Source of the DNA: Clostridiales bacterium
GTDB taxonomy: Bacteria; Bacillota; Clostridia; Christensenellales; Borkfalkiaceae
Direction of reading: 5' to 3'
Assembly: GCA_003538975.1 (NCBI GenBank)
Contig: DPQQ01000014.1
Coordinates: forward strand, 1-64,000
Length of the DNA stretch: 64,000 nucleotides
Of the stretch, positions 41,767-50,230 are shown piece by piece. The notes under the pieces were generated by a model that did no database searches, was not told the DNA's origin, and saw only the letters and a list, made by a program, of their open reading frames with translations. Both the position numbers and the translations under genes were made by a program. Numbering within the stretch: position 1 is the first letter of the stretch; the number at the start of each line of letters is the position of its first letter.

Positions 41767-42782
41767 GAATAGTCGGCGGTATTTTTAAAGCGAAAAACTT
41801 AAAAGAATTTTCAAACCCGGCGATCCGCCCTACGGCGGATAAAACGAGAGAGAGCTTATTTAATATTCTCGGAGAAAGAATAAGCGGAGCGAAGTTTCTG
41901 GATTTATTTGCGGGGACGGGCGGAGTCGGAATAGAAGCGATTTCCCGGGGGGCGAAAAAGGTAACGTTTGTGGACGCGGACAAGTCGTGCCTGGATCTCG
42001 TAAAGCAGAATATAAAAGCGGTCGGGGCGGAAAGCGCCGATCACGAGCTTAAACTTTCGGACGGACTTAAATTTTTAAGCGAAACGAACGAAAAATTCGA
42101 CTACATATTTATAGATCCGCCGTACAAAACCGATCTCGGGCAAAAGGCTCTTAAAATAATTTTCGAAAGAGAACTCGTAAGCGGAACCGGCGCGGCGGTG
42201 TTCGAAACGGAGTTCGACCTGAATTCGCCTTACGCGTATCTTTACGACGAAAGGACTTACGGCAGAGCTAAGCTCGGGTTTTACACTTATAAAAAGCCCG
42301 CGTGCGTGTTTGCGGGGACTTTCGATCCCGTGACTAAAGGACATCTCGATATAATAAAAAAGGCGGAGAACGAATTTTTTAAGGTTTACGTCGCGGTGAT
42401 GGTGAATAAGGATAAAACTCCGATGTTCCCGCTTGCAACAAGGCTCGAACTTTTAAATACTCTTTTTGCGGGCGATCCGCAGGTTACCGTCGTATATTCG
42501 GACGGACTCGTTGTCGACTATCTTAAAAAGGTCGGAACAGATTATTACGTCCGCGGGGTGAGAAACGCCGAAGACTTAGAATACGAAAAAAAGAACGGAG
42601 AACTGTCCAAAGCGATTTATCCCGATATAAAAACGATATATTATAAGGCGGATAAAAGTCTGATTAAATGCAGTTCGTCGGCATTTAAAGAAGCGTATTT
42701 TTCCGGCGGAAACTATAAAAAATATCTTCCGAAAGAAATAATTCCGGTTACCGAAAAAGCGCTGGAAGAGTTAAAAAAATAA
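41763..42782 (+). CDS. rsmD-coaD: Fused RsmD (16S rRNA m2G966 methyltransferase) and CoaD (phosphopantetheine adenylyltransferase)
   Basis: One 339-residue reading frame carries two usually separate proteins. Residues 1-178 are RsmD: MRIVGGIFKAKNL, RPTADKTRESLFNIL, SAM site LDLFAGTGGVGIEA (46-59) and catalytic DPPY (118-121). Residues 179-339 are CoaD: GTFDPVTKGH (185-194, nucleotidyltransferase TxGH), RGVRNAEDLEYE (244-255) and CSSSAFKEAY near 303. There is no linker: RsmD's last strand runs directly into CoaD's first. The two genes are neighbours in B. subtilis (ylbH, ylbI), so fusion by loss of the stop codon is likely. It links rRNA modification with CoA synthesis only by gene order. Confidence 0.93.
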   Translation: MRIVGGIFKAKNLKEFSNPAIRPTADKTRESLFNILGERISGAKFLDLFAGTGGVGIEAISRGAKKVTFVDADKSCLDLVKQNIKAVGAESADHELKLSDGLKFLSETNEKFDYIFIDPPYKTDLGQKALKIIFERELVSGTGAAVFETEFDLNSPYAYLYDERTYGRAKLGFYTYKKPACVFAGTFDPVTKGHLDIIKKAENEFFKVYVAVMVNKDKTPMFPLATRLELLNTLFAGDPQVTVVYSDGLVVDYLKKVGTDYYVRGVRNAEDLEYEKKNGELSKAIYPDIKTIYYKADKSLIKCSSSAFKEAYFSGGNYKKYLPKEIIPVTEKALEELKK

Positions 42783-43767
42783 GACATAAAACAAAAGTCA
42801 GAAGAGACTGCGCGGTTTTAAAAAGCAAAAACCGCGCTCTTTTTACGCCGTTTTCTTTTAACGCGTTCAGTTGCGGAATAATCGACGGAAGTCCTCCCAT
42901 GGTCAGCGTAAGCATGCACAGGCTCGCCGAAACCGCGCCACGGTCGCCGCAAAAAAAGTTGCAGCCCGAAGTCGTTTCGATTAGCCCCGCGATAAGACCG
43001 TTCAGCAGAAGCGGATTGTTTTTTATAAACGGCTTTACTGAAACCATAACGTTTTTTACGGCAAAGCAAGAGATAACGTAAAATAAAACGGTGAGAGTAA
43101 AGCTTTCGGCTAAACCCAAAAAGCACGAAAGAGGCAGGGAATTTTTTATTTCCGCCGAACCCGTATTTTTGAAATTGCTTTTTATCGCATATGGTGGATT
43201 TTTTGCGGCGCGGTTTATAAAAACGCCCGATTTATACAAAATTATCGTTGAAATTATTGCCGAAAGATACATTGCTCCGCCCGTAATAAAGCTTTTATAA
43301 GAGATTTTTCCTATACATGCGATAACTAATAACGGAGAAGGAACGCTCGATAAAAACGCCGCTTTTATAAAATCGTCTTTATCCGGTAAAAGCCGAGCCG
43401 CAGCAATCCCCGCCGGCGCTCCGGAAATAAGACCGTAAAAGACTGCGACGCCGGCTTTCCCCGAAAATCCGAAAAACTTTTTCGAAAACCCGTCTGTATT
43501 ATTTGCGAAAACTTCCTCGTTTATAAGAGTTTTAAAAAACGCGACGGTAAGCGAAAACGGCAGTACCGCGGGGAGAACGGTAGCGGCGAAAACGTCCGCG
43601 GCTTCCTTTGAAAAGGCTAAAAAGTCTTTGCTTTTTGCGATTATGAAAATTACCGATATGATAAGAATAAACGGAAAAAAGATCTCTTTTATGTTCTTCG
43701 CAAAGCGTGATAAAAGACGACTTTTCGGCTTGTTTATATCCTGATTTTTCGTTAAAGTTTTTATCAT
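42748..43767 (-). CDS. ylbJ: YlbJ-like sporulation integral membrane protein
   Basis: A 339-residue membrane protein with about eight helices. The segments EAADVFAATVLPAVLPFSLT, GLISGAPAGIAAARLL, AAFLSSVPSPLLVIACIG and LIAGLIETTSGCNFF match the YlbJ/nucleoside-recognition (Gate) domain family, required for spore cortex formation in B. subtilis. In B. subtilis ylbJ follows coaD on the same strand; here it faces coaD and their coding ends overlap by 35 bases. This points to a spore-forming ancestry. No strong ribosome binding site is visible. Confidence 0.8.
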   Translation of the reverse strand: MIKTLTKNQDINKPKSRLLSRFAKNIKEIFFPFILIISVIFIIAKSKDFLAFSKEAADVFAATVLPAVLPFSLTVAFFKTLINEEVFANNTDGFSKKFFGFSGKAGVAVFYGLISGAPAGIAAARLLPDKDDFIKAAFLSSVPSPLLVIACIGKISYKSFITGGAMYLSAIISTIILYKSGVFINRAAKNPPYAIKSNFKNTGSAEIKNSLPLSCFLGLAESFTLTVLFYVISCFAVKNVMVSVKPFIKNNPLLLNGLIAGLIETTSGCNFFCGDRGAVSASLCMLTLTMGGLPSIIPQLNALKENGVKRARFLLFKTAQSLLTFVLCLIFLTLPALFR

Positions 43768-43857
43768 ATATTAGTTTATTCTTCAAAACCCGGTTATTAG
43801 AAGTAAAAAAGGAGCGAAAAACTTGAAAACCGTCTTTTATGGTGGTATTATATAAAT

Positions 43858-45171
43858 ATGGATTTATTCGATTACGCAAACAAAAACAAAGAAGAAAAGA
43901 CAGCTCCGCTCGCAGAGAGAATGAGAGCTAAAAATCTGTCCGAATTTTTAGGACAGGAACATATCGTTTCAGACGGCAGCCTTTTAAGAAGAGCCATAAA
44001 AACCGACAGACTCGGAAGCTGTATCTTCTGGGGACCTCCGGGCAGCGGTAAAACTACGCTTGCAAACATAATCGCGATGGGTACACAGGGGAACTTTGTT
44101 AAACTGAACGCGGTAAGTTCGGGCGTGGCGGACGTTAAAAAGGTCGTCGAAGAAGCGCGCGAAAACAAACGTCTTTACGGCAAAAAAACCTATCTTTTAC
44201 TGGACGAATGTCACAGGTTCAGCAAAACGCAGTCGGACAGTCTTCTTCCTTCGATAGAACAGGGAGATATAATTTTTATCGGCTCCACGACCGAAAATCC
44301 TTACGCTTCGATGACTCCCGCAATCGTTTCGAGATGCAGAGTTTTCGAACTCAAAAGATTGTCGGCGGCGGATATAAAAAAGGGACTTATCCGTGCGGTG
44401 AACGATAAAGAACGCGGTCTCGGCAACATGAACGTGACTATCTCGGACGAAGCGCTTAATCATATAGCCAACGTTTCGGCGGGTGATATGAGAGTAGCTC
44501 TCAACGCATTGGAACTTGCGGCGCTCACTACCGATCCTACTTCGGACGGGACAATAAACATAACTCTTAAAGACGCGGAAGAGAGTATTCAGCAAAAGCA
44601 GCTATCATTCGACGAGCAGATGTATTACGACATGCTGTCGGCGTTTTGTAAGAGCTTAAGGGGCAGCGATTCTGACGCCGCTTTATATTATATGCACAGA
44701 CTTATCGCCGGCGGTTGCGATCCTCTTTTGCTTGCGAGAAGACTCGTCGTTCACTCGTCCGAAGACGTAGGCATGGCAGATCCGATGGCTCTCGTGGTGG
44801 CGACTTCGGCTCTCACCGCTTTTAAGGAAATCGGCTATCCCGAAGGGCTTATTCCGCTGTCTAATGCCGTTATTTACGTTTGCGAAGCTCCTAAATCCAA
44901 CTCTACCGTCATCGCAATGAATGCGGCGAAGGCCGACGCGGTCAACGTAAAGGCAGACAGCGTTCCCGCTCATCTTAAAAACGCCGTTTACGGCAGTCAG
45001 GAAGATAAAAAGCTCTCTGAAAACTATAAGTATCCGCATAACTACGGCGGGTACGTCAAGCAGCAATATCTTCCGGACGAGCTGAAGGACAGAGTTTATT
45101 ACGTCCCTAAAGACAACGGCTACGAAAAGCGGGTTAAAGAAATCCGCGAAGAAAAAGGAATGGAAAAGTAA
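43858..45171 (+). CDS. rarA: Replication-associated recombination protein RarA (MgsA)
   Basis: A 437-residue AAA+ ATPase acting at stalled replication forks. PLAERMRAKNLSEFLGQEHI is the classical clamp-loader-like start. Walker A is GPPGSGKTT (59-67), Walker B LLLDECHRF, sensor 1 IGSTTENPYASM, and the tetramerisation region has LSFDEQMYYDMLSAFCKSLRGSD followed by YMHRLIAGG. The C-terminal YKYPHNYGGYVKQQYLP motif is diagnostic. Length is typical. The gene is monocistronic with a terminator at 45185. Confidence 0.96.
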   Translation: MDLFDYANKNKEEKTAPLAERMRAKNLSEFLGQEHIVSDGSLLRRAIKTDRLGSCIFWGPPGSGKTTLANIIAMGTQGNFVKLNAVSSGVADVKKVVEEARENKRLYGKKTYLLLDECHRFSKTQSDSLLPSIEQGDIIFIGSTTENPYASMTPAIVSRCRVFELKRLSAADIKKGLIRAVNDKERGLGNMNVTISDEALNHIANVSAGDMRVALNALELAALTTDPTSDGTINITLKDAEESIQQKQLSFDEQMYYDMLSAFCKSLRGSDSDAALYYMHRLIAGGCDPLLLARRLVVHSSEDVGMADPMALVVATSALTAFKEIGYPEGLIPLSNAVIYVCEAPKSNSTVIAMNAAKADAVNVKADSVPAHLKNAVYGSQEDKKLSENYKYPHNYGGYVKQQYLPDELKDRVYYVPKDNGYEKRVKEIREEKGMEK

Positions 45172-45184
45172 AAAAACAAATCAG

Positions 45185-45216
45185 AAAAGCCGCCCGGTTT
45201 ATAAGGGCGGCTTTTT
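45185..45216. terminator. Terminator between rarA and tmcAL
   Basis: AAAAGCCGCCC at 45185-45195 and GGGCGGCTTTTT at 45205-45216. Usable by both convergent genes. Confidence 0.88.
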
Positions 45217-45260
45217 AATTCGGTAGCGTTTCAAAAGAACAGGTATGATAAATTACGACC

Positions 45261-46442
45261 TTAGTCCGCAATAATCATCTGGTACGGATTGAACTTTTCT
45301 TTTGTTATAAGCGAATAAAGATCGTTTGAAAGATCGTCGGTTTCGAGACATAAAGCGGCGGTCTTTTTTACTTCGGCGTAATCTTTTTTACGCGTTAAAA
45401 GCGGAATCGAAGAGTTTACCGAAATCTCCGAAATCATATCCTTCGCGTCGGATCTTATGGCAAGGACTTTCGCATAGAGCGGAGTTTTTAACGCCGACAG
45501 GACGAGTTTTTCGGAAATATTAAGTAAATTATTGACGGTTATGCGTTTTACCCTTGCGTAAGTATAGCGTTTCGTAACAATTTTTTCGACAGCGGCGTCG
45601 TAGCTCGAAGTGTCTTTTATAAGGGCTTTTATTCTGTTTTCGAGTCCTTCGGTACAGTCGGTTATTTCGGAAAGTTTTTCGGCGGAAGACGTGTAAAGAG
45701 CCGCCATCAGAATTTGCGAAAAGTCGTAAGGCGAAGCGGGGAGAGACTTAAAAACGTAATCGGGTACGAGTTTTTTAACCGACTTTTTATCGCCCGTTTT
45801 CAGAGCTTCTCTTATAGACAGCGCGCTGCCTATTTTGCCGCTCGCTTTTTTATCGTTATGAGACGTTTCGCCGAACCTGGTTACTGGAACAAGCGCCATT
45901 GGAGAGTCGATTTTAAGTTTCGCCTTGGCGTATTCGAGAGCTAAAATGTTATTCGGAGAAGACAAAAGTTCGTCTTTTATTTCGTCTCCGAAAACTCTTT
46001 TTACCGCGGTGAATTTTGCTTTTGCAAACGATACGCCGGAGTCGAGCTCTTCTTTTAACGCCGCTTTGAATTTTTTGCTCTCGTCTAAAAGAGCCGCCGC
46101 TGCGGAAAGATATTCGTCTTCCGAGCCGCTTTCCACTCCGAAGCAGAGTTCGTTTACCGAGTTGAGGTCGGTAAGGAGTTTTACCGCGCCCGTCGCGAAA
46201 ATTTCCGCATTTGCGGTTGCGAATACCGAAGGCAGTTCGACCACCATATCGGCGCCAGACTTTATCGCCCATTCCGCACGGACGAATTTATTTTCGACGG
46301 CGTTTTCGCCGCGCTGGGTGAAATTGCCGCTCATAAGAACAAGCAGTTTGTCGCAGTCGGTGTGTTCTTTGATGTATTTTATATGTTCGGCGTGTCCGTT
46401 GTGGAAAGGGTTGTACTCGGCGATTACCGCGGTGATTTTCAT
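45261..46442 (-). CDS. tmcAL: tRNA(Met) cytidine acetate ligase TmcAL
   Basis: A 393-residue enzyme that acetylates the wobble cytidine (C34) of elongator tRNA-Met using acetate and ATP. The nucleotidyltransferase HxGH site is in AEYNPFHNGHAEHI (9-22). SGNFTQRG, VENKFVRAEWAIKSGADMVVELP and LCFGVESG are strongly conserved family motifs. The acetate substrate links it in a general way to pta-ackA, which lies divergently 260 bases away. AAGGAGAC precedes the ATG. Confidence 0.94.
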   Translation of the reverse strand: MKITAVIAEYNPFHNGHAEHIKYIKEHTDCDKLLVLMSGNFTQRGENAVENKFVRAEWAIKSGADMVVELPSVFATANAEIFATGAVKLLTDLNSVNELCFGVESGSEDEYLSAAAALLDESKKFKAALKEELDSGVSFAKAKFTAVKRVFGDEIKDELLSSPNNILALEYAKAKLKIDSPMALVPVTRFGETSHNDKKASGKIGSALSIREALKTGDKKSVKKLVPDYVFKSLPASPYDFSQILMAALYTSSAEKLSEITDCTEGLENRIKALIKDTSSYDAAVEKIVTKRYTYARVKRITVNNLLNISEKLVLSALKTPLYAKVLAIRSDAKDMISEISVNSSIPLLTRKKDYAEVKKTAALCLETDDLSNDLYSLITKEKFNPYQMIIAD

Positions 46443-46544
46443 TAAGTCTCCTTTTGATCGGGAATAATTTCAGGTTAAAATTTTGTTTTATACTTGTTCT
46501 ATATAATAAAAACTATAAAAAAGGTAAAACCGCGGTTAAAATCG

Positions 46545-46573
46545 TTGAAGTTTTTTCAAAAAAGAGTTATACT
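46545..46573 (+). promoter_or_regulatory. Promoter of pta-ackA
   Basis: TTGAAG at 46545-46550 and TATACT at 46568-46573, spacer 17, giving a leader of about 120 bases. Confidence 0.5.
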
Positions 46574-46699
46574 TAATCACGGTTAAAAAGTTTTGGGGCA
46601 GCCGCTTTATACGCATTATGAGACGACGGCCCGTAAAAACATTTTACACCATTTTATAAAAATAATAAAGCATTTAAGCGAGATTTAAGGAGAGTCGTT

Positions 46700-47734
46700 A
46701 TGTCGAAGATTTTGGAAGAAATTTTGGAAAAAGCAAAAAAAGCGGATAAAACGGTCGTTCTTTGCGAAGGCGAAGACGAAAGAGTCGTAAAAGCCGCTTC
46801 GATCATCACCGAAAAGAAGATAGCTAAAATAGTCCTTTTAGGAGACGAAAAAGCTATAAAAGAAGCTCATCCCGAAGTCAATCTTGACGGCGTTAAAATA
46901 GTTAACCCCAAAGAGGACGAAAATAAAACAACGTACGCCCAGCTTTTATTTAAGTTGAGAGAAGGAAAAATCAACAAAAAAACCGGGCTTCCGGAATACG
47001 CCGAAGTAAAAGACGCAGAAGCCGCCATCTTAAAAGATTACGCAATGTACGGTTCGCTCATGATTAAAAACGGCGACGTCGACGGAATGGTTTCCGGCGC
47101 ATGCCACTCTACCGCGAACACTCTTCGTCCCGGTCTTCAGGTAGTAAAGACCGCTCCGGGAATTTCGACGGTATCCAGCTGCTTCATAATGGTCGCCCCG
47201 CGCGAAAACGAATATAATCCCGACGGCGCGGCTGTATTCGCGGACTGCGCGATAAACATCGCTCCGGACGAAAATCAGCTTGCGGACATCGCTATTTCTT
47301 CGGCAAAGACCGCGAAAGAAATCGTAGGGCTCGATCCGAAGGTCGCCATGCTTTCTTTCTCGACGAAGGGTTCCGGCAACGACGACAAATATTTCAAAAC
47401 CGTTCCGAAGGTCCAGGCTGCCGTTAAAATCGCTAACGAAAAGGCTCCCGATCTCAAACTCGACGGCGAATTCCAGTTCGACGCTTCCGTCGCTCCCGAA
47501 GTCGGCAAGTTAAAGGCTCCCGGCTCGACCGTTGCGGGACATGCGAACGTATTCGTATTCCCCGACATCAATGCTGGCAACATCGGATACAAAATCGCAC
47601 AGAGATTCGGCGGATACATGGCTATAGGTCCCGTATGTCAGGGCTTCGCAAAACCCATCAACGATTTGTCGAGAGGCTGCAATGTGGACGACATCATCGC
47701 GACCGTTGCCGTTACCGCTCTTCAGGCGGAATAA
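46700..47734 (+). CDS. pta: Phosphate acetyltransferase
   Basis: A 344-residue enzyme converting acetyl-CoA and phosphate to acetyl phosphate, the first step of acetate fermentation. Family marks are VLCEGEDERVVKAA at the start, MVSGACHSTANTLRPGLQV, FADCAINIAPDENQLADIA, MLSFSTKGSG and the active-site end DINAGNIGYKIAQRFGG, then ARGPVCQG-like IGPVCQGFAKPINDLSRG. Length fits the short (class I) Pta. AAGGAG lies 9 bases before the ATG. ackA follows after 31 bases, so the pair works as one ATP-yielding unit. Confidence 0.97.
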   Translation: MSKILEEILEKAKKADKTVVLCEGEDERVVKAASIITEKKIAKIVLLGDEKAIKEAHPEVNLDGVKIVNPKEDENKTTYAQLLFKLREGKINKKTGLPEYAEVKDAEAAILKDYAMYGSLMIKNGDVDGMVSGACHSTANTLRPGLQVVKTAPGISTVSSCFIMVAPRENEYNPDGAAVFADCAINIAPDENQLADIAISSAKTAKEIVGLDPKVAMLSFSTKGSGNDDKYFKTVPKVQAAVKIANEKAPDLKLDGEFQFDASVAPEVGKLKAPGSTVAGHANVFVFPDINAGNIGYKIAQRFGGYMAIGPVCQGFAKPINDLSRGCNVDDIIATVAVTALQAE

Positions 47735-47765
47735 ATTCGCAAAACCAGAATTCAGGAGAATATAA

Positions 47766-48971
47766 ATGAAAATTTTAGTTATGAACGCAGGCAGTTCTTC
47801 GCTCAAATATCAGCTTATCGACATGGATACCGAAAAGGCTATAGCGAAGGGCGGTTGCGAAAGAATAGGCATCGACGGTTCATTCTTAAAGCATAAGGCA
47901 AACGGAAAAGAAGTCGTTATAAACATGCCGATGCCCACCCATAAGGAAGCGATAAAGCTCGTTCTCGACACGCTCGTATCGAAAGAAAACGGCGTTATAA
48001 AGTCCATGGACGAAATCGACGCGGTAGGACACAGAATCCTTCACTCCGGCGAAAGTTTTACTTCGTCGATAGTTTTAACAGACGAAACGATCGCCGTATG
48101 CGATTCGAACTCCGATCTCGGACCTCTTCATCAGAAGGCTAACCTTACGGGCATTGCGGCTTGCAGAGAACTCATGCCGAATACTCCCATGGTAGGCGTG
48201 TTCGATACGACTTTCCACTTAACGATGCCCGACTATGCGTACAGATACGCGCTTCCGACGGAATATTACGAAAAGTATAAAGTTCGTCGTTACGGCTTCC
48301 ACGGTTCCAGCCACAGATACGTTTCCGCCGTCGCGAGAGAATATCTCGGACAGGGCAAGGGCGAAAAGATAGTAACCTGCCATCTCGGCAACGGTTCGTC
48401 GATGTGCGCGGTAAAGGACGGCAAATGCGTAGATACTTCGATGGGATTAACGCCGCTTGCGGGCGTTCCTATGGGAACGAGAACGGGCGATATAGATCCC
48501 GCCTGCGTCGAATATCTTTGCGGTAAAACGGGCAAAGACGTAAAAGAAATGCTTTCGATCTTCAACAAAAAATCCGGTATGGCGGGCGTAAGCGAAGTTT
48601 CGTCCGACTTCAGAGACCTGAGAGCGGCTAAAAAAGCGGGTAACGAAAAGGCTATACTCGCGCTCAACATGTTCGTATACGGCGTTAAAAAGTACATAGG
48701 CGCGTACTCCGCGGCTATGGGCGGAATAGACACGCTCGTATTTACCGCCGGCATAGGCGAAAACGACGCCGATATAAGAAGAGAAGTATGCGAAGGTATG
48801 GAATATCTCGGAATCAAAATCGACGAACAGGAAAACGAAAAGCGACTCGACGTTCCCGTACACGATATTACGGCTAAGGACGGAAGAGTAAGAGTTCTCG
48901 TAATTCCGACGAACGAAGAACTCGTTATCGCCCGCGATACGATGGCTCTCGCTTTCGGCAAAAAGAACTGA
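47766..48971 (+). CDS. ackA: Acetate kinase
   Basis: A 401-residue kinase making acetate and ATP from acetyl phosphate and ADP. ASKHA-fold motifs: MNAGSSSLKYQL at the start, GHRILHSG, FDTTFHLTMP, RRYGFHGSSHRYV, CHLGNGSSMCAV (phosphate loop), LTPLAGVPMGTRTGDIDP and FTAGIGEN near the end. Length is typical. CAGGAGAATATAA precedes the ATG. Transcribed with pta. Confidence 0.97.
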   Translation: MKILVMNAGSSSLKYQLIDMDTEKAIAKGGCERIGIDGSFLKHKANGKEVVINMPMPTHKEAIKLVLDTLVSKENGVIKSMDEIDAVGHRILHSGESFTSSIVLTDETIAVCDSNSDLGPLHQKANLTGIAACRELMPNTPMVGVFDTTFHLTMPDYAYRYALPTEYYEKYKVRRYGFHGSSHRYVSAVAREYLGQGKGEKIVTCHLGNGSSMCAVKDGKCVDTSMGLTPLAGVPMGTRTGDIDPACVEYLCGKTGKDVKEMLSIFNKKSGMAGVSEVSSDFRDLRAAKKAGNEKAILALNMFVYGVKKYIGAYSAAMGGIDTLVFTAGIGENDADIRREVCEGMEYLGIKIDEQENEKRLDVPVHDITAKDGRVRVLVIPTNEELVIARDTMALAFGKKN

Positions 48972-49067
48972 AAAGGCGTAAATTAAGCAAATAACCGTCA
49001 ATAATTTGCATAAAGAGCCCTAAAAAACGCAATAAAGCGTGTTTTTATAAAAAAATTCGCTAAAAAG

Positions 49068-49096
49068 TTGACAAGGTTATGCAAGTAGTATATAAT
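49068..49096 (+). promoter_or_regulatory. Promoter of yceD-rpmF
   Basis: TTGACA at 49068-49073 and TATAAT at 49091-49096 with a 17-base spacer, a perfect sigma-A promoter. The ATG follows at 49118. An imperfect hairpin at 49022-49046 (AAAAAACGC/GCG-TG-TTTTT) could end ackA transcription just upstream. Confidence 0.8.
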
Positions 49097-49117
49097 TGAT
49101 AGGCTAAAAGGGAAAAA

Positions 49118-49537
49118 ATGCGGATAAACTTAAAAGATATAAGATTATCGGGTAAGTCGGAAGAAGAATTTTCGTTCGACTTTTCGCCTGAAGAGAACTT
49201 ATGCGATATCCCGAACGTAACTCTCGTTCTTCCGATCAGGGTTAAAGGAACGGTTACGCTGACGGGCAGGACTTCGTGCTATGTCGAAGCGGATATTTCG
49301 TACACTCTTAAAGGCGAATGCACCACTTGTCTTAAAGAAATCGAAAAGAACTATAACGTGGATTACGCAAGAGAATTTTCGATGGACGACGAAGACGGCT
49401 GCGTGGTAAAGGCGGATTCGATAGATCTCGATAAATCCGTTTCGGACGAAGTGGTATTGAGTATTCCGATAAGTTTCACCTGCGAGGACGGTTGCGAACT
49501 TCCGTCCGGAATAAACTCCGAAAATAACGACAATTAA
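49118..49537 (+). CDS. DUF177/YceD-family protein
   Basis: A 139-residue protein of the DUF177 family, linked in bacteria and plants to large-subunit rRNA maturation and nearly always next to rpmF, as here. Visible marks are the beta-rich start INLKDIRLSGKSEEEF, LTGRTSCYVEADISYTLKGECTTCLKEIE with its CxxC, and the acidic EFSMDDEDG. It is 16 bases upstream of rpmF and shares its promoter. Confidence 0.9.
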   Translation: MRINLKDIRLSGKSEEEFSFDFSPEENLCDIPNVTLVLPIRVKGTVTLTGRTSCYVEADISYTLKGECTTCLKEIEKNYNVDYAREFSMDDEDGCVVKADSIDLDKSVSDEVVLSIPISFTCEDGCELPSGINSENNDN

Positions 49538-49553
49538 AGGATAGGTAATAAAA

Positions 49554-49745
49554 ATGGCAGTACAGAAAAGTAAAAAATCCAAAATGAAGACGAATTCGAG
49601 ATTCGCTAATTTCAAAGCTCCTTCGGTAACGTTGGTTGAATGCCCTCAGTGCCACGAGCTTATAACTCCCCACACCGTTTGCAAGCATTGCGGTTACTAC
49701 AACGGTAAAGAAGTAATCGTTAAAAAAGAAGACAAGAAGAACTGA
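49554..49745 (+). CDS. rpmF: 50S ribosomal protein L32
   Basis: A 63-residue ribosomal protein. MAVQKSKKSKMKTNSRFAN is the typical basic start. VECPQCHELITPHTVCKHCGYY carries the four zinc-binding Cys (C+ form). AAAGGATAGG precedes the ATG. It ends at a terminator at 49794. Confidence 0.97.
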   Translation: MAVQKSKKSKMKTNSRFANFKAPSVTLVECPQCHELITPHTVCKHCGYYNGKEVIVKKEDKKN

Positions 49746-49793
49746 TTTAAGCAGGGCTTAAATTTTTCGGCAACCGGAATTTTAATAAACGAT

Positions 49794-49826
49794 AAAAAGG
49801 GCGATTTTTATAACCGCCCCATTTTT
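49794..49826 (+). terminator. Terminator of rpmF
   Basis: AAAAAGGGCG at 49794-49803 and CGCCC at 49815-49819, followed by CA and a T run. Confidence 0.65.
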
Positions 49827-49975
49827 ATTGTTTTTTTACAGGCAATTTCCGCCGTAAATCTATATAAGAATAATGCCGAAGGGTTATATAAATCGGCGGC
49901 TAAGACACTTATACATAGTTTATTTTTAAAATAAAACATAATAAGTAAAGCATATAAAAAGAATATGTCATACCG

Positions 49976-50005
49976 AAAAAGGCGCGATTTTACCGCTCCT
50001 TTTTT
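49976..50005. terminator. Second hairpin, terminator-like
   Basis: AAAAAGG and GCG at 49976-49986 pair with CGC and CCTTTTT at 49994-50004, with a C/T mismatch between the two helices. Confidence 0.5.
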
Positions 50006-50064
50006 GATTTTTCGTTATCGACTTTAAAATTTGTCAATTTTATTAAAAAATTATTGACAAACTA

Positions 50065-50093
50065 TTGACAGCCGTCAAAAACCGTGATATTTT
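50065..50093 (+). promoter_or_regulatory. Promoter of the LRR lipoprotein pair, with dyad
   Basis: TTGACA at 50065-50070 and TATTTT at 50088-50093, spacer 17 with TG extension. TTGAC-AGCC-GTCAA (50065-50078) is a dyad covering the -35. A further imperfect hairpin, TTCGGGTTATA/TATAGCCCGAA, lies at 50128-50160 in the leader. Confidence 0.5.
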
Positions 50094-50230
50094 TAAATTA
50101 ATAGCGGTAATACATAGGACACTTCTGTTCGGGTTATATCATATAACGGTATAGCCCGAATAAATTTAAATAGCATAAAAGTAAATTTTATTTTACTTAT
50201 ATTGAACTTTATGACAAGGAGAAAGAATAA

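Larger units (their letters stand above)
49746..50064. other. Intergenic region between rpmF and the LRR lipoprotein pair
   Basis: Two terminator-like hairpins (49794-49826 and 49976-50005) and no gene between them. Near its right end two TTGACA boxes occur (50054 and 50065). Confidence 0.5.
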
